Assembly (NCBI GenBank): GCA_963693305.1
Contig: OY855905.1
Location: forward strand, 15,806,737 to 15,870,736
Reading direction: 5' to 3'
Length of the DNA stretch: 64,000 nt
Source: Meandrina meandrites
Taxonomy: Eukaryota > Cnidaria > Anthozoa > Scleractinia > Meandrinidae
In this document: positions 10,795 through 22,394 of the stretch, piece after piece
How the letters are laid out: the number at the start of each line of letters is the position of its first letter
How positions within the stretch are numbered: the stretch's first letter is position 1
Notes under the pieces: model-generated
What the model saw: only the letters and a program-made list of their open reading frames with translations
Databases searched by the model: none
Told to the model about the DNA's origin: nothing
Made by a program: the position numbers and the translations under genes

Positions 10795-11547
10795 ATGGCC
10801 GAACACGCTGATCTGTCGAGTATCTGGATCGCACTGAACACCATACAACGAAACACCGACGAGCTTCTTAAAGAGAACAGAGCTTTACGCAATCAATACG
10901 AAGAACTGCAGAAGTCGCTAGAGTTTCACATTGGAAAACTGGAAAGCTTAGAAACGGAAAACAACAAGCTGAAACAAGAAGTGAGCTCGCTTAAAAAAGC
11001 AGTTCGTGAGGCAGAAGATGAAATTGCCGACTTAAACGACGATCTAGATGATGTTAAAAGCGACCTGGGCTCCGCTATAAATCAAATAGATGATCTGGAA
11101 CAATACACACGAAAACACAATCTCGAAATTCACGGCATTCCTGAGTCTTCGGAAGAAAATCTTGCCGACAAGATCATTAAGCTTGGGAAGGTTCTCAATG
11201 TACATATTGCCAACAGCGACATCGACATCTGTCATAGAATGGCTACACGAAGACCTAACGGCGGTCCAAGGCCAATCATAGTACGATCCAAGTCATATAG
11301 AGCCAAAGGTGAACTCTACAAAGCCAAGAAACACCTAAAGTCAGTAAGTTTAAGCAACTATTTCCATAATGCAGAAGCCGTTTACATTAATGAGAGCTTA
11401 ACTAACTATAGACGTGAACTGTTCGCTAAAGTCAGAAAATTTAAAAGAACAACAACTGGCATAGTGCCTGGACTATTGATGGCAAAATTATCGTCAGGAA
11501 GTGCCAAAGCGACCAGGTACAGAAAGTATATGAAGCCGATGATTTGA
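10795..11547 (+). CDS. L1-like ORF1p, coiled-coil RNA-binding protein
   Basis: The 250-codon frame from the first ATG begins with a long heptad-rich coiled coil (about residues 15-105; for example LESLETENNKLKQEVSSLKK). An RRM-like core follows, marked by YTRKHNLEIHGIP (about residues 103-115) and DICHRM (about 143-148), then a basic C-terminal domain. This matches ORF1p of L1-type LINEs, which trimerises and coats the element RNA. The same frame continues upstream without a stop to the element's 5' end and encodes a basic, serine-rich stretch (KRGERPSSSSS). The true N-terminus was therefore probably lost by 5' truncation, and the ATG at 10795 is internal. Confidence 0.85.
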   Translation: MAEHADLSSIWIALNTIQRNTDELLKENRALRNQYEELQKSLEFHIGKLESLETENNKLKQEVSSLKKAVREAEDEIADLNDDLDDVKSDLGSAINQIDDLEQYTRKHNLEIHGIPESSEENLADKIIKLGKVLNVHIANSDIDICHRMATRRPNGGPRPIIVRSKSYRAKGELYKAKKHLKSVSLSNYFHNAEAVYINESLTNYRRELFAKVRKFKRTTTGIVPGLLMAKLSSGSAKATRYRKYMKPMI

Positions 11548-11977
11548 ACAATTTTCGTTAAATTGCAACTAAATTTTTTTCCCTCCCCCATACATAATAT
11601 AACATGTAACATTATCTACGCGCCCCTTTCAAATCTTCGCTTCCCTTTCGCCCACTAATTATTGTAATTTTGCGGAGAGTTTTGTAGGAGGGTTTTGTTT
11701 CTCTTCACCATGCCTTTAAATAATGGCACCTTTTCCCTTCTATACAATAAGCTGCTTCGCAGCTTAATTAGTGTTTCTATTATGTTAAGTGTTAGTTGTC
11801 ATGCATTTCTTATACTTGTTATGATTTATATTCACCTTACTCAATCTATTGTAAACTATAGTCAGCGTACCATCCGCATAAAGAATTTCCATCGTAAGGC
11901 GCTAAACGCTATCGCAACGTTGCAAGCTGTGGTACATGAAATTATTTTAGAAAGAAATTCATAAACCTGGTGAGTAT

Positions 11978-14900
11978 ATGGCCTTAAACGCCGTTTCTCT
12001 TAATGCAAGAGGCCTCAACAAATGGCTCCATATTAGAAAATTTGATGTTATTTTTCTGCAAGAGACGTACAGCGATGCTAGCTTGGAAGATTTTTGGCGA
12101 ACAGAATGGGGAGGCGACATTTTCTTCGCGCACGGCTCAAAACACAGTAGAGGTGTAATGATTCTTTTCAGACCCTCGCTATGTAAACAGGTGCTGAATG
12201 TTACTGCAGATAAAAACGGCAGATTTATTATTATAAACACTACCGTCAACGAAGATGAATTGTGCCTTATTAATATTTATGCACCAAACGACCAAAACCA
12301 GCAAATTACATTCTATCGGAAGATAACTGATTACATTCGTAGCTGCCAAACCGACAAAATTCTTATTGGTGGAGACTTTAACTGCCCACTGTCCGCTTCG
12401 GATGAAGTCGGAGGTAAAGACATCCAATCTAAAAAAAGTGTAATATAATCGATAAACGAACTCCGTAACAACTTTGACCTTGTCGATTCTTGGCGAGAGC
12501 AACATCCACGTGATATACAGTTTACGTGGAGAAATAGCTCTGGGAAAATCAAATGTAGGCTCGCTAGATTTTTGGCTCATCTCGAAACATCTATTATGCC
12601 GGGTTACGAAAACCGACATCTCAGCTTAGTATGACTCAGATCACTCCCCTGTCACCATCTCGATTAAACCTGAAGACAAACAACAAAACCGAGGCCCTGG
12701 CTACTGGAAGTTTAATAATTCGCTTTTAGAAAATGAAGATTTTGTCACAAAAATGAGCTTCATCGTCAAACACGCCGCCGAGAAACACAAGGATGTTGTT
12801 GACAAAAGGCTATATTGGGAAATGTTGAAAATGGAGATCCGGATATTTGCAATTCGTTTTGCAAAAAGGAAAGTCAACACAGAAAAAAATATCGAATTGG
12901 ACCGTCCCCGAAAGCTAGAGAAAATAAACTCACGTATCGACGCAACCCCAGAAAATAGTTCCCTTGTAAACGAAGCTAGAAAACTCAAGATTGAATTAGA
13001 TGAAATTGCCGTGCAAAAAACCAAGGGGTCTATTATCTGGAGTAGAGCTAGATGGTATGAATTAGGGGAAAAATGCAACAAATACTTTTTCCACTTAGAG
13101 AAAAGAAGTTATGAAAAAAAAACATATAACAAAACTGAAGACATCTGATGGTAGCACTGTTGAGGATCCAAAAGCTATATTAAACGCCATGAAAAATTTT
13201 TACAATCAGCTTTTCACCTCTCAAAACCAGCTCTCAGCTGAGCGCTTTTCTACCTTCCTTGATTGTGAATCCTTACCAAAGCTCGACAACATAAAGCAAG
13301 ACCTTTGCAAAGGTCTGATAACCACAGAGGAATGCCTTGCCGCGTTAAAAACGTTTCAACTAAACAAGACTCCCGGCACAGATGGTTTAACAGCAGAATT
13401 TTATCTTCGTTTTTGGACCGATATTTCTGGTCCTTTGATAGACTGCCTCAATCACGGTGCCTTGCTACGAGAACTTCCTATCTCTCAGAGACAAGGAATT
13501 ATCTCTTTAATCCCCAAAAAGAATAAAGATGCCCTTCTGTTAAAAAATTGGCGCCCTATCTCTCTTTTAAACACAGACTACAAATTAGCAACCAAATGTA
13601 TTGCAAAGCGGTTAGAGAAGGTACTTCCGTTTTTGATAGATGGTGATCAAACTGGGTACATCAAAGGTAGATTCATTGGTGAAAATATTCGCCTAATTTC
13701 AGACATAATTGAACAAAACAAGGAAGGAATGATGCTTTTTCTTGACTTCGAAAAGGCCTTTGATTCTTTAGAATGGGACAGTGCTTAACACTATGAACTT
13801 TGGTCCAAGTCTCCTCAACTGGATCCAAACTTTTTACACCAATATTTCTAGCCGTGTTGTCAATGATGGCTTCTCGTCAGAATTCTTTTCTCTCCAAAGA
13901 GGTGTGAGACAGGGGTGTCCTCTCTCAGGATTGCTCTTTGTCCTCGCTGTGAAGCCACTTGCCCACCAAATAAAAGTTAATCAATCAATCAAAGGACTTG
14001 AAAACGGAAATAAGATCACTAAACTTAGTATGTACGCCGACGACACCACTGCTTTTATTCGCGACTATTCATCTGCGGCATCCCTACTCTCTCTTCTCGA
14101 CCAGTTTGGTGACCTTTTTGGCTTGAAAATTAATAAATCGAAAACGGAGGGTATGTGGCTTGGCCCTTTGAAAACTCGATTAGACAAAGACGAACCTTTT
14201 GGTATTTCTTGGCCGAAGCACTACGTCATTGCGCTTGGAATCGCTTTTTCTTATCATGTCCAGGTTAGCAATAAAATCAATTTCGACGAGAGGCTCGCCA
14301 AACTCAAAAAAGTTCTAAATACTTGGTCAGGCAGACATTTAACGATCTTAGGCAGAATTGCTATCGTCAAAAGCTTAGCTATTGCCAAACTTGTTTATAG
14401 TTGCTCTGTATAAATTTAAACGTTCCCGTCGAATTTGTAAAAGAAGCCAACAATAATACCTTCTCCTTTATTTGGAACTTTAAACCAGATAAAATCAAAA
14501 GAAAAACTCTAACGGGCCCAATACGTAATGGTGGTCTCAATATGCTCGATTTTGCTGACGTTGTTAAATCGCTCAAGATTGCGTGGGTTAATCGGTACTG
14601 TAAAGCAAATGACCGCCACTGGTGTGCCCTCCTCGATTCGCTATTAAGTAAGGTCGGTGGAACTCTCTTATTTCAATGCAATTACGATCTTAAATTACTC
14701 GACCTCAAGAATCTCTCTGTTTTTTTTATAAAAATGTTCTAGCGGTCTGGCAAGAGCTCAATTCCAAAGATCCACGTAACGCAAACGAATTTAACTTAAG
14801 AAATCATTTGGAATAATCGATTTATAAAGATAGACGGAAAATCTTTTTATTATAAAGCATGGGCTAATAAAGTTATTTTGAAAATAAGTGACCTCCTAGA

Positions 14901-15665
14901 CATCCATGGCCAGTTCCTGTCTTTCGAAAATTTCAAATGCAAATTCGGTGTTCGCTGTACTTTTCTCGATTATGCTGGTGTTCTCGCGGCAATTCCTAAA
15001 ATTTGGAAAAGCGAAATCGTAGGTAATGTTGCAAATGGCGATAACGAACCAGTTCCATCACTTGACATCTCCTCTACTAAAAAAGCTCGCGTGATGCTTG
15101 CAGAAAGATCTGTCTCTCCTCCCATCGTTGAAATCAGTCTTAGAAAGCAAGTGTTGAATGTAAAGGCAGTCTATGAACTTCCTTTCAAAGTCACTGTCGA
15201 AAATAAACTGAGGAGCTTCCAATTTAAACTAATACATAACATCATACCCACTAATCACTCTCTTTAAAAAATGAATATTAAAGTTTCACCAAAATGCGAA
15301 CGCTGCCTTTTTCCAAACGAAACGCTTATTCACATGCTTTGTGAATGCCCTGACGTTAAAATCTTTTCGCAAGACATAATGATGTGGTGGAATAATAAGC
15401 GCGCCGACAACATCAATCCTAACAATATTGAATCCTGTACGGTTACAAACCTGAAACTACCTCCTTTTACGCGTTGAACCACTATCTTCTTATCGCTAAA
15501 TATCATGTTTTTCTTGCAAGAAACCAGTCAGAGACTCCGAGTTTAAAGGTCTTTCTTGCCTTACTAAACAGCAAGATTAAATGTGAAAGACAAATGGCCA
15601 TCAAAAATTCCAATTATGAAAAATATAGAACAAAATGGACCACTCTATGCAACTACGATGCGTGA
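11978..15665 (+). pseudogene. L1-like ORF2p: endonuclease, reverse transcriptase, C-terminal Cys/His domain
   Basis: The APE-type endonuclease is at 11978-12448, with SLNARGL, FLQETY, IYAPN and GGDFNCPL; it ends in a stop. A linker in other frames (12450-13150) includes SDHSPVTI. The reverse transcriptase occupies 13111-14413: NKTPGTDGL, NWRPISLLNTDYKLATK, FLDFEKAFDSLEW, RGVRQGCPLS and the YADD box in MYADDTTAF. Thumb/connection pieces lie at 14401-14742 and 14878-15267. A C-terminal CERCLF...HMLCEC motif lies near 15295-15350. The frame changes near 12450, 13120, 13785, 14405, 14745 and 15470. The protein would nick DNA and copy element RNA at the break; here it is inactivated by accumulated lesions. 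Confidence 0.9.
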
Positions 15666-16187
15666 ATCACAATAAGTAAGCCTAAATATAAAATAATGAA
15701 AATTGAGTAAGGTACTTTTTTCTATTATTGCTTGTGTGCGTGGGCGTGGTGTGTTTGTGTGTTGTGTTAGCACCTTTTTTTTCTATACGCATTGTATTTG
15801 GTTAAGCTCCGTAAGTTTCGTAGGTACGTTATAGCGACAGTAAGTTTGTAAGTTTCCTTTCTTTAGTTCTACCTTCGTGTTAGTATAAATCTCGTATAAT
15901 TTTATTATTTGTATTGTAACTATCGTTTCGTAAGTAGTTTATGAATCATATTGTAATTAGTGTACCGTAGATTTGTCCAGTATTTTGTGAAATAAAACTA
16001 CCAGTTTTTGCCAAAAAAAAAAATTTACATGTAATTATCATATTGTCACGGAACGGCACGTCCTTATTTTGTTGCCGTTATTGATCGCAGTTGATTTGAT
16101 TTTAACAGCAAAAGCACTTTAAATATACCTATAAATTAACAAATTAAATGAGTCGATTTATAATGGTAATTGATTGAACTGAGTGGA

Positions 16188-16287
16188 GTGCAATTTGGTC
16201 TGAAATCATACGCGTGATTTCAAAATCGAACGAGCGCGTAGTGCGAGTTCGATTTGAAATCACAAGTATGATTTCAGACCAAAATTG
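16188..16287. repeat. Palindromic hairpin, arms about 45 bp
   Basis: The left arm tgcaatttggtctgaaatca... is mirrored on the right by ...tgatttcagaccaaaattgca. The loop is gagcgcgtagtgc. This resembles a small hairpin MITE. Confidence 0.8.
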
Positions 16288-16454
16288 CATGACACGATTT
16301 TACTCAGCACCAACATTTTAGTGATCCAGTAGCCGGTTTGTAAACGAAAGCGGAACCGGAAACGCTTTTACATCTCAAAAACTTACATGTCATGTGTCAA
16401 AAACTCAGTCGAGCGTAACAAAGGAAAAACACGTTTTATTCAAGGAATATTCAA

Positions 16455-16535
16455 GCAGTTCAGATACAAAGTTCATTCAATTCAATTCAATTCAAAGCTC
16501 AATCAGTTCAAAATTCAGCAATTCAAAGTTCAACC
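16455..16535. repeat. Short-period ttcaa/ttcaattcaa repeat
   Basis: Repeated ttcaa words run from about 16460 to 16530, just beyond the 3' end of the minus-strand relic next to it. Confidence 0.6.
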
Positions 16536-17164
16536 GTCGTCATCTGACTCAATGATATAAGCCCTTCGTTTCTTCTGTAGTTGTGGTTGAGAAATTGCCT
16601 TCGCATTGAGGATTTCTTGTGAGTTGTGAAACTCCCTCGATCGCACGATGCTCAGTGGATAGTTTTCTCCTTTAGTACCGTTCAGTGGCACTCTGCATGA
16701 TTTTAAGGGATTCCGGCTCGTAATCATTTCCGTCCTTTTATTTGACCTCGGCGGAGAACTTACTCAGGACCTTGTCACGTTCTTCCGGCGCCATTGCTTG
16801 AATACTGACATTTTCAAGATGGCGAGACTGCAGCAGCAGCTTGTGAAGACATTCATACATTGTTTTGTGGAGCGGGACGTATTTTTGTTCACAGCGATAG
16901 ACTTGAGCTCTTGCATTGCATCGCTTGAAACTACAGGAAACCTGGAAACATCTACTTCTTGTGCTGGTTCTGAATTTGCTGTTGTGTGGTTTTCGTTTGT
17001 TTCTGTTTTGCTGGACTCAGGATCACACGGATCTTGAGCAGATGTTGAATAAAATATTCGTCAAAATAGAGACTAAAAGTTGGAAACTCCCCTAAATGCA
17101 GGTCTTCAGCCTGAAGAAGCTCATTAGGGTCATTCAGAAACTGTAAGTAATTAAATTTAGCCAT
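16530..17164 (-). pseudogene. KIAA1958/DUF3504-like (Crypton-derived tyrosine-recombinase family) N-terminal fragment
   Basis: On the minus strand a start at 17164 reads MAKFNYLQFLNDPNELLQAE. After frame changes come VDVSRFPVVSSDAMQELKS and NTSRSTKQCMNVF, then MAPEERDKVLSKFSAEVK, a stop, KDGNDYEPESLKIMQSA, another stop, and YPLSIVRSREFHNSQEIL. The order (nTkksT block, FxAEVxKxDGxxYEPxSL block, SREFHNSQEILNAK block) is that of the region preceding the catalytic domain in KIAA1958/ZMYM/QRICH1-like proteins derived from Crypton transposons. The catalytic domain itself is absent. At least two stops and two frameshifts make it a relic. The family call is from remembered consensus, not a search. 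Confidence 0.65.
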
Positions 17165-17400
17165 TTTTTTAAATAAAGCAAACTTTTGGGAAGAAAAGTT
17201 GCAAAATTCGCCACACAATGGCTTTCTTTGTCTTTCATTTTCCTGCAATTTGATTGGTAACTTTGAACAAGCCTTTAAATCTGATTGGTTGTTTTGTTTT
17301 AGTGTTCCTTTCTCATTGGCTGGGAAAAAGATGCGATTTAGAGTAAAAAATAGTGCGATTCGTGAATAAATCGCACTGCTGAGAGCCAATCAGATTGCAA
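17165..17400. promoter_or_regulatory. Cluster of ATTGG (inverted CCAAT) boxes upstream of the relic
   Basis: attgg occurs at about 17250, 17283 and 17317, with a ccaat at about 17385. It sits immediately 5' of the minus-strand relic's first codon. It could be the element's old promoter. No experimental support exists and ATTGG words are short. Confidence 0.3.
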
Positions 17401-17499
17401 GGATCACCAGTGATTTCAAAATGGATGTAATAAATGATGTAAACATGTTGTAATTCTTAATAAGTGAAAAGAGCAAGACCCCTAAAAAGGCTGATTGAA

Positions 17500-18015
17500 T
17501 TAATTTGCAAATTTATTGCTCGCCACAAAGTCTCCAGCAACATCAGGGAAGTTTCCTTGGGCTCTTTTTTTTAATGAAATATCCATCATGCGAGTATATT
17601 GGACAACCCTCGGTCCATTTTTATGACTTTTTGTAAACACAGTATTAACATCACAATGAGAACATAATTCTTCAAATCTATGGTCAGTGAAACTAGCCCG
17701 TCCTAAACGAACGCTCGAATAACAATTCAGTGTTGGGTCTTTTGCTGGCGGCGTGTGCGTTGTAAGCAAGCGAGCGTTTCAAATCCGGGGTTAATTCACA
17801 ACTCTCCACCGATTCCGCCTCCTACAAATCTAAAATCTTCGAATGAAATCACTCGCTTACAACTGTGTCAGGTTACTTCCCCTTTATAAACTGCAGTTTC
17901 ATTGGTTCTGATAGTACCTCAAACCTGATTGGTGTGACAGACAAACATACTTCACTGACTGACTACACGGTCCATCGCACCGACTAAAGAGTTATTTTTG
18001 GAAAAAATAACTCAA
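17500..18015 (-). repeat. Family A repeat, copy 1 (inverted)
   Basis: Reverse-complement match to 19648-20100 and 21175-21600. Shared landmarks: ggcggcgtgtgcgttgtaag, aaatccggggttaattcaca, gattccgcctcctacaaatc, two CCAAT boxes and the outer hairpin gagttatttttggaaaaaataactc at 17989-18013. It is the same promoter-like block as the other copies, on the opposite strand. Confidence 0.85.
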
Positions 18016-18127
18016 TGAATGACAGTGAGATGTTGCAAATAGTATACAAATTGTTGCAGCCCTTTGAGTAGGATTTTGGGAATTAATTTTTGCACTTATT
18101 GCGTGAACTTTCAGCGGAATCCGTCTT

Positions 18128-18378
18128 AAGGTCGCGGGAGACACCTAGCCATGAATAAATTCATTAGGCAAAATTTTGCTTGTCCTACTTCTTTTAAAAC
18201 ATTTATATCTCGACTGTTTTGGGTGTGATTGAGCTGAAATTTTTCAGGGACATAAATGTCAGGGAAATGAATGACACACCCAAAACAGCCGAGATATAAG
18301 CGTTTTAAAAGATGTAGGACAAGCAAACGTTTGCCTAATGAATTTATTCATGGCTAGGTGTCCCCCGGTCGTGAGGAA
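18128..18378. mobile_element. Palindromic MITE, arms about 100 bp
   Basis: Arms from gacacctagccatgaataaa (left) and tttattcatggctaggtgtc (right) converge through cacacccaaaacag to a loop near 18235-18265. No coding sequence. A TTAA lies at the left edge (18126-18129), but the right edge does not clearly repeat it, so the target duplication is unresolved. Confidence 0.75.
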
Positions 18379-18404
18379 TGCATTTAAAATTGTGTAGCTC
18401 AGTG

Positions 18405-19103
18405 TGTAAAGCTGTGTTCAGCCGAAACATGTTTACAAAAAACATGATTCAACGAAACATGTTTGACCTAAACATGCTTGTTAGGTGTCAGTTTCAAACA
18501 CGTTTCATGCCTGGTGTGTAATGTATGCTGTTTTACGGTTCCTGTATAAATCTTGTAAACTTTAACCCAAAAATATAGCTCGATATTGCAATAAAGTTTC
18601 CATGAAATCTTTGTCTTTCTATGTATTTTGTAGCCCTTCGATGGAGCAGGGCTTTCAAGTGTTTAGCAAGGAGACAGTATTGTCAGTATTTACTCTATCT
18701 TCGGTAAAAGAAGAATTTTTTGTGAAGTTTATTTTGTGCACTTGTATCCGCCGTCGTATAAAGCATTCGTGGCTATGTTCTGCCAAATTTATATTTTGCT
18801 TTCTACCCATCGCCGAAAATTCCTGTTTTATCGATTCATTAGCCCATATTTTAAATAAACATTTGGTCCCATAGAAGCTCAAAGAAGGCCCAATTTTGAA
18901 GCTTTTGGGCACTCGCCTCCTCACCGCATGTCCGCCATTTTTAACGTGCACGAGGAAGTTTCAATCATGATCAGAATAATCATGTTTCAATCATGATTCG
19001 CGCAATGCACTGCCTCATGATGTGAACGCTTTTCATAGTGAAACATGTTTCATTCGTGATCAGAGTAATCATGTTTTAGCCTAATGTGAACACAGCTTAA
19101 GTT
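18405..19103. mobile_element. MITE-like element with taagctgtgttca ends
   Basis: Left end taaagctgtgttcagccgaa and right end ctaatgtgaacacagcttaa form an imperfect terminal inverted repeat. Subterminal regions are dense in catgtttcaatcatgatc-type palindromic words. Its right part recurs, inverted and degraded, at 61275-61500, including the word run gcccaaaaggtcc beside a gag(g)cggg(t) block. No transposase was seen. Confidence 0.65.
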
Positions 19104-19234
19104 TAATAACCTCATCACTTCACGTGGCCGAGCGCATAACTTCATAGTCTTAGTGCTGCAGTTTCGACAGAAAACAACCGTGCATTTATTAACGTGAGTA
19201 AAGACAATGTAGTGTTCTTTTCTAACGTTTTTCC

Positions 19235-19625
19235 CCCATAATGGTTTAAGGTTGTCTCAACCGATAGCCCGGTCGCCGTTTTGACGGAAAGAATATTTTA
19301 TGCAACGAGTGCGCAAATGGATACGGACAGTGCCTACCGTTTGGGCGAAGATTCTTCTTAACGAAATGGGCTTGACGTTTTAACATTTTGTTTTAACCCG
19401 ATGCTAAAGTTTTTAACGGATAAAGAATGCCGTTTAACTGATGCTTGTGTTTCCTGAACGGATGGAGCTTTCCGTTTTAACAGATGCTTAAAGTTTCCGA
19501 ACGGATGAGGCTTGCCGTTAAGCGGATATGAAAATTTTCCTCAACAGTCTCCTTAAACATTTAAACGGCTTTATATGACCGTTAAACGCTTTGACTAACG
19601 CTTTAAGGTGGCCCGCGGCTATTTC
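19235..19625. repeat. Degenerate repeats of aacggatgcttaa/ccgttttaac words
   Basis: Words such as aacggatg, ccgttttaac and gatgctt recur roughly every 30-60 bp. The block is flanked by ttaagg at the left (19247) and ctttaagg at the right (19600). It may be a MITE with subterminal repeats. No gene. Confidence 0.45.
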
Positions 19626-19647
19626 TGGGAACGGAGGTGCTCTTTTT

Positions 19648-20475
19648 GAGTTATTTTTTCAAAACAATAACTCTTAGTCGGCGCGATGAACCGTGTAGTA
19701 AGTCAGTCAGTAAGTCAGTGAAGTATGTTTGCCTGTCACACCAATCAGGTTTGAGGTACAATATCAGAACCAATGAAATTGCAATTTATAAAGGGGAAGT
19801 AATTTGACACAGTTGTAAGCGAGCGATTTCATTCGAAGATTTTCGATTTGTAGGAGGCGGAATCGGTGAGTTGTGAATTAACCCCGGATTTGAAACGCTC
19901 GCCTGCTTACAACGCACACGCCGCCAGCAAAGACCCAACACTAAATTGTTATTCAAGCGTTCCTTTAGGACGGGCTAGTTTTGCTGACCGTAGTAGAAAT
20001 TGCATAAAGTATTTGCACAAAGCAGATTTGAAGAATAATGTTCTCATTGTGATGTTAATACTGTGTCATAAAAATGGCAAGGAATCTTCTTAAGAGTGTG
20101 TTGTGGCGTCTTGTTTTAAGAGTTTGTGACAAGGAACTTCTTAAATTTAATACTGCTTGAGACTCCCGTGTCGCCAACTGAAAACCGCAATTAATTTAAT
20201 TAGTCTCTTTAGCGTCTTGCTCCGGCGATTAGCTGACTCTCGGGCAAGTAGGGTTTATGTTTATACCTTAAACACACCACGTTTAGACATTTAATTACTT
20301 TAAAATGGTTTTGCTTTTAAAATTAACTACGATCGATAGCGGCAACAGGCTAGAATAAGAGCATGTCATTCCCTGACAGTTTGATAACTAAAATTAATTA
20401 GTTCTTGTTCCTGTTTGTTGAATGAAAATTACTTTACGACTGGAAACAAATACTCCAGGTGTACTACACTTTATA
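19648..20475 (+). repeat. Family A repeat, copy 2 (left part)
   Basis: Begins with the hairpin gagttattttttcaaaacaataactc, then cttagtcggcgcgatg, paired CCAAT boxes at about 19741 and 19771, and tataaagggg at 19788. A possible splice donor cggtgagttgtg follows at 19864-19875. It continues as a close match of 21175-22000 and is broken by a MITE at 20480-21117, then resumes at 21122. No open frame of note. Confidence 0.85.
19738..19800 (+). promoter_or_regulatory. Promoter-like block: CCAAT, CCAAT, TATA
   Basis: caccaatcagg and gaaccaatgaaatt are spaced about 30 bp apart and are followed about 17 bp later by tataaaggggaag. The order and spacing are preserved in the copies at 21265-21320 and 17880-17940 (inverted). 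A degraded version at 31330-31380 has lost the TATA. This is a typical RNA polymerase II core promoter layout; activity is inferred. Confidence 0.5.
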
Positions 20476-20479
20476 TTAA

Positions 20480-21117
20480 GGTGATTCCACTGAATTGCAT
20501 TACGCATCCTTGCTGCGCACGATTTTTCGCGTCATTTAGCGCGCGCACGAGCGCTCACGCACACAACATTACGGCATTTCCTTCAGATTAAGCTTAGCAG
20601 GGAAATAAATGGTTATTTTCTTCTAAACGAGCACGGTGACCCCCAGTTTTTAATGCATTAACTTAAATGACATACGGTTGACTACAATATATCGCGATTT
20701 CAAGAAAAGTTGATTATTCTATTTTGAGATATTTTTATTTGAATGCTTTAAAAAGCACGTATTTTGGTAGTGCTGCTTACGTTCGCACGCAGCAAATCCT
20801 AATTTCTTTTATAATCTTAATTCCAGTTCAATTAAAATAGTTTGTTATGTAAGATTAAAGTCTTTTGTATAACTGCTTCGATATTTTTATGCAAGAAATG
20901 ATTTTTTCTAGAAACGATAGTTCCCTTTTCGGATTACTAGGATTCCTAATATAAACCTCGTGGGCCATATATTTACCATAATAGCCATCCAGGTTGCGCA
21001 AAAACGAGCACGGTGACCCCATTTTTTATTGCATATTTGCAATGCTCATAACATAATTATGAACTGGACCAAGTCTTAAAAAATTTTGATTACTCCTTCT
21101 TTTTCAGTGGAATCACC
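20480..21117. mobile_element. MITE with TTAA target duplication inside family A copy 2
   Basis: TTAA at 20476-20479 and 21118-21121 flank perfect inverted ends ggtgattccactgaa / ttcagtggaatcacc. Internally it has two copies of cgagcacggtgacccc (about 20629 and 21005). A diverged relative lies at 60951-61265. Excision restores the family A sequence seen in copy 3. No transposase. Confidence 0.9.
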
Positions 21118-21174
21118 TTAAAAGCTTTCCTAAAAATATAGTTTTTGATTTGATTCGTTTATTACTTCGTTTAT

Positions 21175-22260
21175 TGAGTTATTTTTTTCAAAAAAATAAC
21201 TCTTAGTCGGCGCGATGGACCGTGTAGTCAGTCAGTCAGTGGAGTATGTTTGTATCTCACACCAATCAGGTTTGAGGTACTATCAGAACCAATCAAATTG
21301 CAGTTTATAAAGGGGAAGTAATCTGACACAGATGTAAGCGAGCGATTTCATTCGAAGATTTTCGATTTGTAGGAGGCGGAATCGGTGAGTTGTGAATTAA
21401 CCCCGGATTTGAAACGCTCGCCTGCTTACAACGCACACGCCGCCAGCAAAAGACCCAACACTAAATTGTTATTCAAGCGTTCCTTTAGGACGGGCTAGTT
21501 TCGCTGACCGTAGTAGAAATTGCATAAAGCATTTGCACAAAGCAGATTTGAAGAATAATGTTCTCATTGTGTCATAAAAATGGCAAGGAATCTTCTTCAG
21601 TGTGTTGTGGCCTCTTGTTTTAAGAGTTTGTGACAAGGAAACTTCTTAAATTTAATATTGCTTGAGACTCCGTGTCGCCAACTGGAAACCGCAATTAATT
21701 TAATTAGTCTCTTTAGCGTCTTGCTCCAGCGATTAGCTGACTCTCGGGCAAGTAGCGTTTATGTTTATACCTTAAACACACCACGTTTAGACATTAATTA
21801 ACGGGTATGGGTATTGACTTTAAAATGGTTTTGCTTTAAAAATTAACTACGATCGATAGCGGCAACAGGCTAGAATAAGAGCATGCCATTCCGTGACAGT
21901 TTGATAACAAAAATTAATTAGTTCTTGTTCAGTCTTGTTCCTGTTTGTTGAATGAAAATTTACATTTACGACAGGAAAAAAAATACTCCAGGGGTACCAC
22001 ACTTTAAAAGCTTTCCTAAACATAATTACAGTTTTTGATTTGATTCGTTTATTACTTTTCGATTACTCAATGGAGATATGGTGTTTTCAAGAAAAACAAA
22101 AGTGTCATGTTACAAAAGTGAGATAAACAAAAGTGTCATGTTACATGCATTTAAAAAAAACACAGGTATCGTTTTACAGTGTTTGACAAAAACACAAAAG
22201 CATCCTGTAACAAACAAAAGTATCGCATTACGGTTGTAAAAAAGCTAGCAACAAAATAAG
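21175..22260 (+). repeat. Family A repeat, copy 3
   Basis: Starts with gagttatttttttcaaaaaaataactc and matches copy 2 nearly base for base to about 22000, without the MITE. It continues into repeats of acaaaagtgtcatgttac (22090-22230), also found inverted at 8260-8310 and 10440-10560. No gene. Confidence 0.85.
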
Positions 22261-22394
22261 CGCTAACAGAATAAGCCATTTCGTGACATTTTGACAATTA
22301 AATTAGTTCTTGTTTTTTCAAAATGATAAAAATTTACTATAGAACGAAACAGTTTTGACGTAACAAATTACACGTAAAAATTTGGCAACATTTT

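Larger units (their letters stand above)
10715..16020 (+). mobile_element. Near-full-length L1/Tx1-like LINE with 11-bp target duplication
   Basis: An 11-bp direct repeat aaatttacatg flanks the element (10704-10714 and 16021-16031). The right end is an aataaa signal (15991) followed by a short poly-A (16013-16023). Order is ORF1 (coiled-coil RNA-binding protein), then ORF2 (endonuclease, reverse transcriptase, C-terminal Cys/His motif), then a 3' region of about 350 bp. The 5' end falls within the first codons of ORF1, so the 5' UTR and start codon are missing. ORF1 is open, but ORF2 is split over at least six frames or stops, so this copy is dead for replication in cis. Confidence 0.9.
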
